64,000 nt of DNA, taken from contig JBEWZL010000200.1 of assembly GCA_045837725.1 (NCBI GenBank), positions 62,001-126,000 of the forward strand, in the 5' to 3' direction. This DNA is from Vermamoeba vermiformis. Lineage: Eukaryota > Tubulinea > Echinamoebida. Made by a program: the position numbers and the translations under genes. Each line of letters opens with the position of its first letter. The first letter of the stretch is position 1. Shown here piece by piece: positions 44,843-57,146 of the stretch. The notes under the pieces are model-generated. The model made no database searches. It saw only the letters and a list, made by a program, of their open reading frames with translations, and was not told the DNA's origin.

Positions 44843-46103
44843 ATGAAAGTTCTTATGGTTCTATTGTCTGCTACCGCCGTATTGGCAAGCCACACCCACA
44901 CATCTCCGTCCTACTCCACCAACCCTCCGCCTTTTCCGGCTACTTCCTTGGCATTCAGTAAGTCAATAGTATTTTTAGTATGTGCACAATATTAATTTAC
45001 GATAATAGCTATTATCTTCTCGGTAGTAACGCTTTTGAATGTTTTTTGGATCATTAAAGTCGCTAGAGCGAAGTCAAACCCGACCTCTGCAGACTTAGAA
45101 AAGTGAGTAAATATTATTGATCAATAATCAAATTATTTATATTCGTAATTGCGAAATTTAATAATTAATAAAACTATCTTGCGAAATCTGCTTTTGTTTA
45201 CGCTCGTTTTACGCATTTACCTAAGCAATATTAATCACTAATATTTTGAGCAGTCAATCATTGGTAAACTCAACATTGCCCGAAGGTGTGGTGTCAACAA
45301 ACATCACTGTCTCCGCAAAAAGCCGTCCTAGCTTGCTCGGAGAACTTCGTCATGACGAGCATCTTGTTTGGGCCCACGAAACCGGCTCTCCTTGTAAGAT
45401 ACAAGACCTTTTGTTGTTGTAGTTACAGCTCGATCTGACCAGATTTGATTTTTAGTGCGTAACGGCATCATTATTTTATTGGGCATCTCTTTGTTCTTCG
45501 CTGTTGGTGGTTTGGCCACTTCTATTGCATTCTTATGTGTATTGGACGGCGATATTGACGTTGTTTTCCTTTCGATGTGGATGCCGATCATTTTTACCAA
45601 GTAAGATTCGAAAATTGCTGGATCTTCGTTTCCAATCTAATTTTATTCTCTTTCGTAGCTTAATGTTCTACATGATTGCTGGATTAATGCAAAAGATGTC
45701 TGCTAACTCGATTATCTTTGCTTTGACTAGCAAACGAGTTTTCATTTTTTCGTCGATGAGATCTGGTGGTTGCTGCGGCGGAAAGATCGAAACAGTGCGT
45801 GCTTATGACCTCGATGGCATTCATCAAACCACACTCACTCGAAAGGATGACGGTAGTGGTACTTTGACTTTCAGTGCTGCTGCTATTGCTGACGGAGGTT
45901 CGTACCAAATCCGGATCACGCGTGATCCAAAAACATCTTAAAATCGCTTAAACATGAACTTATTTTTGTTATTAATAGCATATCATGGCCACCACCACCA
46001 CTTTGGCATGTTCGCCTTCACTAACATCCCCAATGTTACCGCGGTCAAGGATCTGATCGAGCAGTACAAAACTCTCCGAAAGAAACAAGCTGGTAACCAG
46101 TAA
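44843..46103 (+). CDS. multi-pass membrane protein with PH-like tail, copy 3
   Basis: Paralogue of the genes at 38775 and 40156. N-terminal exons are diverged (MKVLMVLLSATAVLAS, TIIFSVVTLLNVFWIIKV), which confirms the first intron position of the other copies because here the intron contains stops. Loop LPEGVVSTNITVSAKSRPSL, TM helix IIILLGISLFFAVGGLATSI, then the tail. From about 45728 the sequence, including the last intron, becomes almost identical to copy 2 (40983 onward). His-rich loop AYHGHHHHFGM, stop 46103. The weak donor GTTCGT is again present. Confidence 0.65.
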
Positions 46104-46814
46104 ATTTCCTAATATTATAATACTATTAGCCATAGTTTGCTAATGCAATATTTAATTGTAAATTTTATTACCTTTGTACATACAAAAAAAAACAAAAATT
46201 AAAAAAAATGTTCAACGCGAGGTCGCAAGCTCTTGCGCTGGACTACAAACATTTAGTATCTAATATTAATCGCGTAGTATTAATATACTCCTAATAGAGA
46301 AGCTAAATGAAATACAGGTTGATCTGAAGGCAGATTAATTTTCATTTCGATGCTAAAGAGGGACTACGCTGATGGACAAGTAACAATATTATCGAACGCT
46401 TCCTTCGACGTACGTTAGAGGGAGATTCGTTAAAATGTCAGCGGATTTAGGTACGTTTCGGTAACGCGATAGCTTCGAATCATTATGATAACATATGATA
46501 TTATGGTCTAATGGATCTTGACATTTGTCTCGAAACAACCGTACTGGACTTATTTATCAAAATTATGCGCAGTGCGTGTTAGGGGATCCACTGAATCATT
46601 TGTTATTTTCGGACTTTTCAATGGAGACAACCCGACAGCTGCCATTATACTGCGGGTCGAATTAAATTGCTTGCTTTATTAGTACCAGAATCCACTAATA
46701 GGACAGTTTAGTCCACACTTTTGAATCACATCATCAAAAAGTGAATCACTCCGCCCGTTAAATGAGAATCTTTTCGTCTCGAACCATAATCTATTTGATT
46801 CAATCGAGTCCAAA
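46104..46814. other. intergenic, no gene seen
   Basis: About 0.7 kb between copy 3 and the beta-helix gene, AT-rich at the left and without coding-like frames on either strand. Confidence 0.5.
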
Positions 46815-49222
46815 ATGACCACAACTCGTGTCGTATTTTTATTAGCCTGTTTTGTGGCCTTATCATACGGCTGGACCATCGCCGTTGGCCAGACTTATTT
46901 CCCTGACTGCAGCGGTGAGTTGAACTCGAACTGGCATTTGAATTTCGATGCGGATAAGAATCTAATCGCAGGTTGTAATTAGCGCAACCTTCTTCATACT
47001 GCAAACGCGACAACTGCAATATTTGGTATGTGGATCCGGTTGGAGGCTCAGTCGACGGAGATGGAACTTCTTCTAAGTAAGTCTTTGATGTTATAATAGA
47101 AAGTATATTAACTCAAATAGATTGATAATTTTTTCTTTTTTTTATGCCCACCCCACAATACTTGAGCGCAATATTATTTTTTCTTGATGTAGATATTAGC
47201 TACTTATTCTCCGGTAAATTAGATCAAATTACTGCGGTTTGTGTAATTTTGACAGATGTGTCACGCGGTCCAAATAACCTTTTTACGACTATTCGCCGCT
47301 GGAAATTTCTGTAATAGGCAGAAGATCTTCTTCTATTTTATCTATTATACTTATTACTCTAATGGAAAACTGCTCGTTTGAAACTTTCATTAACGACGTC
47401 TTCAAATAGCCCTGGGATCAACACGACCTTCGTTTTAAATAACATTCGATCAAAAATGATCGGCAAAGATGTTTACAAAGGTCCTGTTCCGGTTCCCGAC
47501 GATTTATTCAGCCAGTTGCCCGACAGAAATCCGAACGGCGTGATCTTGCCTGGAGACGTAGTCGTATTTCGTAGTGGAAATTATCCTCGTCTCGATATCA
47601 GAAACTACTTACTTCAAACTCCTATTACCTTTGTTGGAGAGCCTGGAGCTCGTCCGGTCATCGATCGCCTCGTCTTGCTTCGTACATCCAACTTCATTTT
47701 TGCTTGCTTGAACTTTACAGCCTCAGATGCCTCTAACGTTGAGGACCATGTCGTAACCTTTAGTCCTATCAATTATATGGGTAAGTGGAGTCCACCACAA
47801 TGAGTTTTAGATTTTTTCTGAATCCGATCTGATCTCTTTTGTTCTCGACAGGGGCGCCATCGTATTACAATATATTCACAAAGAATACTATCTTCTGCTA
47901 CCCCGATATCAGCGTATTCAGAGGCAAGACTCAAGATCACATCTTTAACGCCAGCATCGGTGGATTTTTCACTCGCGATGCACTGTACACTGAAGTGTCT
48001 TACAACTACCTCTATAACCTCAAGTAAGACAAGTTAACTTTATTACTCTTAAGAATACTTCTTTGTATTATTTCTACTAAGCCAATTTGAATGCGAGAAC
48101 CCAGATCCGGAAGAATTTTTTTGTTGCTCTTCGCGGAAATTTATTCCTTACTAACCTTAATTTTTTTCAAGGCGTGGTTTCAGTGGCATGAGCGCGTACA
48201 CGACCTACAAATGGAATGTGATCAATTACTTCATCGGCGATGGTTTCAGAGTGCTTCAAAACAACACTATTGTCGAGCACAATCTCGTCATGAACAGCAT
48301 GAACGTCGATAACAATCAAGATCATCGTGACGGCGTTCAATTTTTCACTAACGGCAATGCCTACAGTTTGACCGACATAATCATTCGCAACAACGTGTTC
48401 ATCGCTGATTTGGACAAGACCAGACCGTTCTTTTCAGGATTCCAAGGCATTTGTACGCATCAGCTTTTTTTGACATATTGACACTTTGACACTTGTACTG
48501 TCATTTGACATTATTGACATTTCTAACTTGTTAAAATATACTAACGTGTATTATAATAGCTGGTTTCGACGTTCCGTTGAACAATGTAACGGTCGAGAAC
48601 AATTTGGTTGTGACCATTTGGAACTGGCACGGAATTTCGTTGTGGAAGGCTTCGAACAGCAAAATCATTGGCAACACCGTCTTGGACGTGTCCGGAAACT
48701 ACACTTTTTACCCTTGGATTTCAACCGTAAGTCATAATTTCCTTTTTTGGGTTCTTATGCAAGATCACGTGACTTACCGACCTTTCACAGAATATGGGAG
48801 GAACTGGTAACATCGTCCAAAACAACATTGCCCACGCGGCAGTACAACTCGATGGTGTCGTTAATATGAACTCTAACGCATTGAAGCGCTGGACCGTGCA
48901 AGATCTAGAAAATTTGTTCGTGGATCCGTTCAATTTTAACTTGCGATTGAAATAACGGTTCTAATCCTTTCATTGGCACTGGCAATTCTACGAACGCACC
49001 GACTATTGATAATGACGGAAATATTCGTGGCGGAGACTATGATATTGGTTGTTATGCCTATCATCCGCTCGATCCGAACACCAACGCGCCTACAATTGGC
49101 AACGCTCCTAGTGTCAACTCGAACAACCCTTCGAACTTATCGCGTGGTGTCTCGATGACAGATGTCAACGGATCTATTGTCGCGATGATAAGTCTCATCG
49201 CTTGTCTTGTACTTTATTTATA
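46815..49222 (+). CDS. secreted right-handed beta-helix protein, apparent frameshift
   Basis: Signal peptide MTTTRVVFLLACFVALSYG; then IWYVDPVGGSVDGDGTSSNP, the typical start of pectate-lyase-like parallel beta-helix proteins. Coil repeats follow: GDVVVFRSGNY, ITFVGEPGARPVI, NNTIVEHNLVMNS, DIIIRNNVF, NNVTVENNLVVTIWNWHGI, NSKIIGNTVLDV. Seven to eight exons, including a long intron (about 47076-47408). The frame ends at TAA 48953-48955 after FNLRLK, but one base more would continue into NGSNPFIGTGNSTNAP and end with a hydrophobic tail (SIVAMISLIACLVLYL), like a GPI-anchor signal. Likely a carbohydrate-active or wall-binding surface protein; no catalytic residues identified. Confidence 0.7.
48471..48520. 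repeat. TTGACA repeats inside a beta-helix gene intron
   Basis: TTGACA or TTTGACA occurs repeatedly within 50 bp (TTGACATATTGACACTTTG and onward). Similar runs lie at 61845-61860 and 12920-12945. Confidence 0.45.
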
Positions 49223-49640
49223 ATTCATTTTAGTAAATAGCTGAATGCTTACAATGCTTTGGTAGTACTAGATTCAATCAATTAGAACTAACGATACTTT
49301 TGACTCGGATGTACGGCACCGAAAATAATTCCATTTATAGTATTTGAGTTGAACTCGAGTGTCTCTGTATTTGATCAGTTAGTGTAAACTTTTATAGATC
49401 GGTGGTTGAATCACTCACTTTGATAATAGTGATCGCTGATCAGTCTCCGCCGGTGAACCGAATTTCAGCCAACTCCTCGATACATCGCAAAATGCACTCA
49501 ATTACGAAGCTCTATAACCTAGAATTCTAAAAGAATGTCAATCACAGAAACGTAGGTAAATCTGCCTGTCCACAATTCAGCGAGTTTGATGAGGATAAAT
49601 TTTTTAATTTGAACCATTTTGATTTGATTGAGCCACCACA
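49223..49640. other. intergenic, no gene seen
   Basis: About 0.4 kb between the beta-helix and the SPRY genes; no coding-like frame. Confidence 0.5.
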
Positions 49641-52600
49641 ATGGCTAATAATCTAAAAAACGCCGCAGAGGTGGCTCGTAACTTAATTTCAAGCTTCCTT
49701 AATAAACCAACCGTTGGAAATAACACTGTGGCGCAAGATTCGAACGACAAGGTAAGTTAAATCAACAATTTTAGTACGAAATAAATTGTAGTAATTTAAT
49801 ATTAATTTTAGAGTCCGAAATCAACGGATACGCCCAAAATTTCGGTTAAAATTGGTGATCGAGAAACAAAGGATGCACCAACGGCCTCACCAAAGCCTAA
49901 AAACAATCCAGCTGAAAATCCTGAGCCTATTCCAGTAAAAATTAATGATAGCGATATCTTGATTGAAGGAGCTGTTCGGGCTTACGAAGAGCAAACCAGA
50001 AACTGGATCGACGTGAAGTTAAAATTAACGGTCGACGGCAATTTAACTAAAGACGATAAGGTACGACTTACTTATATTATGCGCTTCTTATAGTGATACA
50101 GCAAATAATTTACTAACCTCATCCAGCCAATAGAAATTTCTCCTCTGAACCGAATTGGCCCTTCTCACGTCGTCAACGTACCTGGGGCATTCAATCTCGA
50201 TACTTATCACGAAAGTGATTGGCACCCTGGTAATTTATTCGCTGTGAGCTCGGTTCAGGTAAACAACCGGATTTGGAATTCCAAATCTGCAGTTAATATC
50301 TGTCTAATCGCTTGCATTACTTATAGGACGGTGAAAAATGGTTGAGATGCCTTAATTATGTTCGTTATCACAAGATTAACGCCAACCTACACGAGCATCC
50401 GTTGGACGAAATCTGTCGTAAGGCTCCTTGCCGCATCTGCAAAAAAGAACCAAAAGGCGATAATTCTACTAGTTATTTCGGGTACTCCGATGGATTTGCT
50501 TGCATGTTCTGTAAAGAAGGCGAGTACGAGATCTGCTCTGAATGCCAGCCTCAAGTTGAAGAGCTCCCTAAAGACCTACTTATTACTACCCCTCATCACC
50601 CCCACAAATTAATGGCGTTTGATTCTCCTCGACAACTACATCCGTTCGATCCGCTGTCAAAAGCAGATTCAGGCTTGCCTTGCAACAACTGTGGCAAAAC
50701 TATTATGGGACGCATGTACTACTGTCCCAGATGCGATTACGCCGAATGTATTAGCTGTGCGCCGAGTTCTAGCGGGACAGATCCAGCGATCGGATCTGCT
50801 CCGATGCAGCTCGAAGTCAAGAACTTAAAAGACTATCTTAAGAACGACGAGCCTAACCACTTCAAGCTCTCGGTCAAAGAAAGTCAACGCATGCCTCAAC
50901 GCTTAGCCCTGGTCTCAAACAGACCTTGGAACCTGTCACAAATTGACACCTGTCACGCAGTTGACGCGTACTTTGAAGTGACATTTGAACAGCTCAAACA
51001 AGGCTCGTACGTCTCTGTGGGCGTGGGCAATCAGATCTTCGTGCAGAACAAAAACTTGGGCAATCAGCAGAACAGTTTCGGGTACTGGAACGACGGCTCT
51101 GTAAGTCACCAAACAATAACTCAGAAATAACAATATTAAGCATAATAATAATAATGCTCCTTAATATTGTTTATATTGTTCTAGATTTGGGATTTGAATT
51201 TTTTTTTCAAAGTTTTGATTTAGATCTACTATGCACGTAACTTAATTACATCGCATATGTTTTACAATTCCAAAGACTTATATTTGCATTTGCAGGTGAG
51301 CAGAAACTCCGTGTATGACAACGAAGAGGATTACGGCGCTTACGGCAGCGGTACGATTGGTTAACTTTAAATCTATTTTTGAATATGTTACTGGCGCAAA
51401 TGAATCGATATATATACCTCTATAGTATCATAATTATGGAGGTGTACCTAATATGTTTTTGTTATTGTAGGCGACACGATCGGTGTGGGCGTGTTGCTCG
51501 ACAGCTACAACGAACAAAAATTGTACTTCACGAAGAACGGACAGTTCATTAGTAAGTCTAATTATACCGTTCATGAATCAATAATTATTCCTCGATATTC
51601 ATGAATAAGAACTATTTGCAGTGAGCGTTGATTTACCAAAAAAAGAAGTTTTGTTTGGGTGCAGTAAGTTTTAACGCATCTTTCTATTTTTAGAATCGTT
51701 TGGCAAAAAAGTCCATCGTGGCATGGATTGCTTCCCAGGCGTGTCATTCTCGAACGACTCAGAAGTCAAATTTAGCGTCAATTTCACTGGCCCATTCAAA
51801 TTCGACGTAAATTCAGTGCCTGATTACAGAAACGATCGTGCATGCAGATTCGGAGCTGCTCCGACAGAAATCATTGCACAAATTTTTTACTGGGCCGCTG
51901 AAACTCCGATGCAAGCCGCTGAGTGGCGCACAGTAAGTCACCAAAAAAAACTTTCCCAAAACGAATTTTCAACGAATTTTCTCATTTTTGCATATTTGCA
52001 GCTGTCCAAGAAGATGAACGAAGCAGCGTCGCACAATATCTTGTGGAGGGCTTTATATTTGCAAAAATTTCCGAACCAAAACTCGAACTTGAAGATCAAG
52101 TCATGGATGAACTTTTATAAGCGTCGTAACGTCGCAAACAAGGAAAAGGGACCTTTTGGCAATACGTATCAACTCATTGGTACGTAACAGACCATTTCTC
52201 AGAAAATTTTTGGTCGATCCAAAATTTTTCTCTCGAGTTTACTTCACAACCAGTATTTACTAATTTAATGTTTAAAATGTTTTCCAGGGACTAATTTTTT
52301 GTTTCTACAGAGAACTGTGACTTTGAGTTCGAGTGTCCGTTAATCTTCGACAAGTTGGAACAAAAAGATCCAAGCCAGTACCAAGAACGATTTTGCAACA
52401 AATGCAACAAGACTGTTTATCAAGGTACGTTATATATATAGACAATATTATAGTCCAAACAACTACAGAACTTTTTAGAAATTTCCTAAAATAGTAATCA
52501 AACTTTGATGCGACGGATCTGATTTCCGAAATTTTTTAATTTGAATAATTCTGAGTACTTATTATTATATAATTGTATTAACTCTTGGTGTCTTCAGTGT

Positions 52601-52797
52601 TTGGCGAGGATCAGTTGAAAGAATACATCACCATGGGTCGTTGCGTGACATTGTATTCGAGCGAGAACAGTGGCATCATGATGCCGAGAATGGGCTCAGC
52701 TCCTGCTCCGAGAATTCGGATCCCTAAGCCTTTTGCAACTCCCAATCTGCCACTCGGTGGTCCACCACTGCCTGATCACGAAGAACTGTACTATTAA
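49641..52797 (+). CDS. zinc-finger/SPRY/F-box-like protein
   Basis: About 740 residues in ten or more exons (49641-49751, 49812-50060, 50127-50258, 50327-51100, 51296-51350, 51471-51551, 51694 onward, and three more to 52797). N-terminal disordered linker, then a Cys/His zinc-binding region with pairs CRICKKE, CMFCKEG, CSECQP, CNNCGK, CPRCDY, CISC (C1/ZZ-like). A SPRY domain is assembled from several exons: YVSVGVGNQIF, FGYWNDGS, GDTIGVGVLLDS, KLYFTKNGQF, GMDCFPGVSFSN. An F-box-like part follows (APTEIIAQIFYWAAE, LWRALYLQKFPNQ), then CNKCNKTVYQ. A 42-nt in-frame segment at about 51622-51663 has splice sites on both sides and could be a cassette exon. Possibly a ubiquitin-ligase adaptor. Confidence 0.7.
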
Positions 52798-53142
52798 CGA
52801 ATCTCTTTGAAATTTTTCTGGGAGATTAAATACTATACAATATATTCTCAAATTTACCCTTGGATGTATTCTGCCGAACAAAATTGTTTAATATCGCAAT
52901 CGAGCGCTCGATATTGGCCAATATTCCAGGTCCTTTAGTGGAGCAGCTCCAATGTTCGCATTGCGTTGTTCGTCCAGCCAAATGTTACAGTGGGGTAGTA
53001 CAAGGCTTAGCATAGAGAACTTTTCGCTCTATTTTTGTTGAGAGAATCATGCGCCTTCTAGCCATATAATAATATTGTTAATTAACAACGTACTTGCACG
53101 AGGTTAGCTGCTTAGCAAAGTTCAAATAGACCTTCCTAAATA
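52798..53142. other. intergenic, no gene seen
   Basis: About 0.35 kb without convincing coding frames. Confidence 0.45.
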
Positions 53143-53343
53143 TTGTACAATAATGCGTATGACCAAAGGAGGGAGCATGAGACAACATTTGCGATTGCAC
53201 AGGAAAGATGGAATAAGATTGGAATCGGTCCCTATCTTCGCCATCCAAGCTTTGTACGCAAAAAGAAGTCCTATAATACCAAAGTATCGCGTAATTTGAA
53301 CCGTAGTTTTGTCGAGGACGGTGGTGTGCCTAAATTGGTTTAA
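53143..53343 (+). CDS. short basic ORF, doubtful
   Basis: 66 codons with a basic C-terminal half (SFVRKKKSYNTKVSRNLNR). No family recognised and an alternative frame overlaps it. Listed only because this gap has no other content. Confidence 0.15.
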   Translation: MYNNAYDQRREHETTFAIAQERWNKIGIGPYLRHPSFVRKKKSYNTKVSRNLNRSFVEDGGVPKLV

Positions 53344-53429
53344 AAAAATGTTTCCTTTAATTGAATGAACTTACCGTTCGGAATGACAGATTGGTACGTC
53401 GACTTGACATGAGAAGAGACGGCGAATTA

Positions 53430-53745
53430 TTTGCGTTGAATAGTTGTTCATACAAGAGCATTATCATCGACTGCTCGTTCATTTTGAAGTTCTTCTATTC
53501 TGCTGTATTGTGGTGGACGAGCTATATTTGTCTTTGATACTTTGCTTATTAATATTCAGATTTAATAAGGACGTACCTAGGAGGTGCAAAGTTAATCTTG
53601 CGAGTGGGTTGAAGTTGTTCTGACTCGGGATTGGATCCGCAGAAACTTTTTCGTTGTTACTTTTTTGTAGGCCAGACTGATGGACGACTATGTATGTGGT
53701 ACCTGCACTATTTATATTAAGAACGCTTACGTATGATTTTTGCAA
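53430..53745 (-). CDS. possible small gene, function unknown
   Basis: ATG 53745 (MQKSY), GTAAGC donor, then an exon from about 53680 (SGLQKSNNEKVSADPIPSQN) and, after another intron, RPPQYSRIEELQNERAVDDN to a stop. The joins are in frame and splice sites are normal, but nothing resembles a known family. It lies just downstream of the phosphatase on the same strand. Confidence 0.3.
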
Positions 53746-53826
53746 TTGAATTTTATTTCGCGTTGATCCGGGCTGGATTCGTTTCGTTTAGAGTCTCTGT
53801 TTGTTTTAGAATATTATGAATTATTC

Positions 53827-56411
53827 TTAGCGACCCCATCCAAAGAGCATAGGACTGGCATATGCCATAGGAGGTACGTTTGGATGCGGCACGCATTCGT
53901 ATGAAACAAATTCAGGCTTCATTGCCGGCGCTTTGAAATTGATAAAAGCTCCCTTATTGCCGATTTGATCGCAGTAGTTAGGTGCTGAGAATACTGTAAT
54001 CAACTTGCCATCAGCTTCGACCTAATTGAATAAAAATAAAATTAGATCCTGCGATCGCGTACTGAATTCAAATCCGCATTTTTTTAAACTTACTTCATAG
54101 CCTTCATCCTTGACCTCATGCGATCTCACTACGAGCTCCAAGTTATTAGCCTTCAAGAACCGTTGAACTACGTCAGGACCGAATGATTTGCCAACTCCTC
54201 GCTTGCTTGGTCCCCATCCGTTCTGAGGTTGAGGATCTGCCCATAACATATCCGACATCAAGCCTAATATACATAATTAGCCTCGATTACAATTTTGGCA
54301 TCAATCTAAACGCTCTAGAAACCGCTACAAATTTCGAAGAAAAAAAGATCCGATCTAAAAAAAAAGACGTACCTTCAATAGGAGGCTCGCAAACGCGTGG
54401 AATTTTTCTGATTTGTGATAAAGTAATTCCGTCTTGGCTGAACAAACCACCGTGCACGACGTAGACTTTGTTGTTGATAACGTGAGCCAGAGGCAAGTAG
54501 CAGAACACTTCGCAGAACAATTCATAAGCCAATTCGCCGTATTTAACTCGCACTTCTCCTTCGAAACCTAATTGAAAAAATTAGCATTCGAATTTCGTCA
54601 ACGAAGTTTACTGTAAACGGATCGAAAGCAGATCTTGCATTAAATTGATTTAAATTAGTATTGATTAATGCCTAATTATGAGAAATAATATACTATATAC
54701 GCTATAGTGTCAATTAATTTTGATCTTGCTTAAATGTTGGATTCAGCATGCAAATTTGATCGCTGTTTGGTAACGATTTCGAGCAGGTGTGTATAATAGC
54801 CTAATAAGGAAATAAGACCACGTACCATAAAATCTGTTTTGCTGTCTCGCCTCGTGGTTACCACGTGCCAAATGGAAGTGATTAGGGTACAAGCACTTGT
54901 AGGCCAATAGCGTCAATATGACCTCGCACGAAAAACTTCCTCGGTCAACGAAATCTCCGTTAAACAAGTACGGATTGGTCGGTGACGGTTCACCGTTCAA
55001 TTTGAATATATTAAGCAAGTCGTAGTATTGGCCGTGAATATCTCCGCAGACAGTCATTTTGCCCTCGTCGGGAATGTTAATGTCGACCAGTGTCGGTAAC
55101 TCCGCCAAAATTTGTTTTGAAAGCTGCAAAATTTGATAAACATACCTATATATAAAGTATTATTATATATACGCATCATAATAATTAATAATAAATAAAA
55201 AAAATTGTTAGGTCTTGCGAACAAATTTGCCGTACAATTTTAGCATTAATAATAATATGATCCATTTGCTAATATTATAAATATGAATACTATGGTAGTC
55301 CTAAGACTAATTTAGAATTCGAAAATATTTTCAGATAAATTAAACTGAACCGTCAATTCCATCATCAGCCGTCCCATATTAAATTTACCGATCTTAACGT
55401 ACTTTTTGTGAATTTTTCGCTGCGCTCTGAAGTCTTCAATCATTGCTTTAACAAACTCTTCAGTAATAGTGCCAGCCTCGAATTTGGGACCAGTATAACC
55501 ATCAGTAGCTACATCATTATTATTAGTTATTATCGAATAATATTATATTATTATTATTCAATATTTTTCTTACTAATTTTTTCCAATTCTACGCGTTTAA
55601 AAGCTGAATTTTGCAACATTTCTTTTTCGATAGCTAATTGAGCCTTGTATTGTTCGTATTCTTTGCGGCATCGTTCATATTGTTCTGATGCTTCGCGATC
55701 GCCAGGCACGATCTTAGTTACCTACAATTAAATGTTAATTAACGGATCCACTTTTGCTAATTTACAGAGAAAATTCGTTTATTTTTTGCTTAACCGATTA
55801 GTTTCTTAAATTAAGGACTTAAAAATACTATTATCTGCGTATCACTTATTTAATAAATTTATATAAATATGACTGATTTGATACTAAAAATATCGAGGTG
55901 CGATCTGCATCCAAAAACAAGTTCTCACGTGTCAAGAAATAACTTACCCTCCGCAGGTCATTAATAGCTTCTGTGTATTTACCCAAAGCCAAGTAGCAAG
56001 TACCACGGCGATAATAAGCTGTTAAAAATCAGTTAGATCAAATCTGGTTTTTTAACGTCTAGAAACGAGATTAAAATATGTGAATAAATTGACAATATAA
56101 TAATATGTTATTAAATATAATTAATATCAATAATTGACAGCAGTTTAATTTTTGTGTCGTAATTAAAATTTAAAATTACCTTTTACATATTTAGGGTCGA
56201 GTTCGATGGCTCTGGATGCGTCGTCGAGACCAAGACCGAATTGTTCTATTTTAATAAAAGTCATAGACCTGTTTGCATATAAAATGGCATTGTTTTCGTC
56301 CAAATCTATGGCTTTTGTGTAAAGATCGATCGCTTCATGCAACTTGTTTTCTTTGAAGAGATTATTAGCTTGAAGCTTTAATTGTTCAGCTTTAGCCTTA
56401 TTGTCGCTCAT
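53827..56411 (-). CDS. PPP5C: serine/threonine protein phosphatase 5
   Basis: TPR-fused PPP-family phosphatase. Start at ATG 56411 ([20 protein letters not shown]), although an in-frame ATG exists at 56462. Three TPR repeats ([55 protein letters not shown]), a linker (DGYTGPKFE), then the catalytic domain over several exons with the metal-binding motifs GDIHGQ, GDFVDRG, RGNHE, VVHGGLF and [35 protein letters not shown] and the C-terminal [12 protein letters not shown] are diagnostic for PP5. All catalytic residues are present. TPRs normally bind Hsp90 and autoinhibit the enzyme. Introns lie throughout, mostly 60-200 nt. Confidence 0.93.
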
Positions 56412-56462
56412 AGTTGCTTCGGTTGGGCTCTTCTGGTGGCTAGTTTGGTCGATCAAGAACAA

Positions 56463-57146
56463 AAACCTGGGATAATATCCACGAGTTTAATTTACGTTCG
56501 AAACCGTTGCGGTTGAATAGAACTCATGGAATATATTAATATCTATCTTACTCTAGGGGTCCGTATGGATAATAGATTATAACGGTCTCAAATATTTTTG
56601 ATCAAACGATCCAAATCCGGATTTCTGTTTTAAAACAATAATTTTGCGCTTATTACGATAATTTTTAACATAATACTTGCAGTATGAATCAATTGCCTAA
56701 CGATAAATAATGTTTTTTAAAAAGAAAAATCTTTCTTTATGCCAGTGCGGGCGCTAGCGAACTAATTTGAAAGCCTTAATATAGTAACCGTAATATACCG
56801 AATAATGGTCAGGAAAAACAGTTGCATAGTGGTTGTTTGAAGTAAGTTCCCAGGCTTGTTTAGATCTACATAATCAGTACTAACGGATTGCACTTGTTTT
56901 CAGATTTTATAACGATACTAACGCTACGCTACTACTATCCTGTATCGCAAAATAACATGTTATTATTAATAACACATCACTGTGAAATCTACGCGCGTGT
57001 GATTTTTTTAATGCGACCCTTCCCAAGAGCGGTTCACAAACGCGTTCTTATTAACTGCATTGCTCGGCTTTTTTCAACAGTTTTAAGTTAATTGGATTAA
57101 TAGTGCACGATAAACACGTCTGATCGCTCGAAGAAAGAACAGAATA
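56463..57146. other. divergent intergenic region, no gene seen
   Basis: About 0.7 kb between PP5 and the type I membrane protein. A 67-codon frame at 56888-57091 shows no family signature and is probably chance. Confidence 0.45.
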
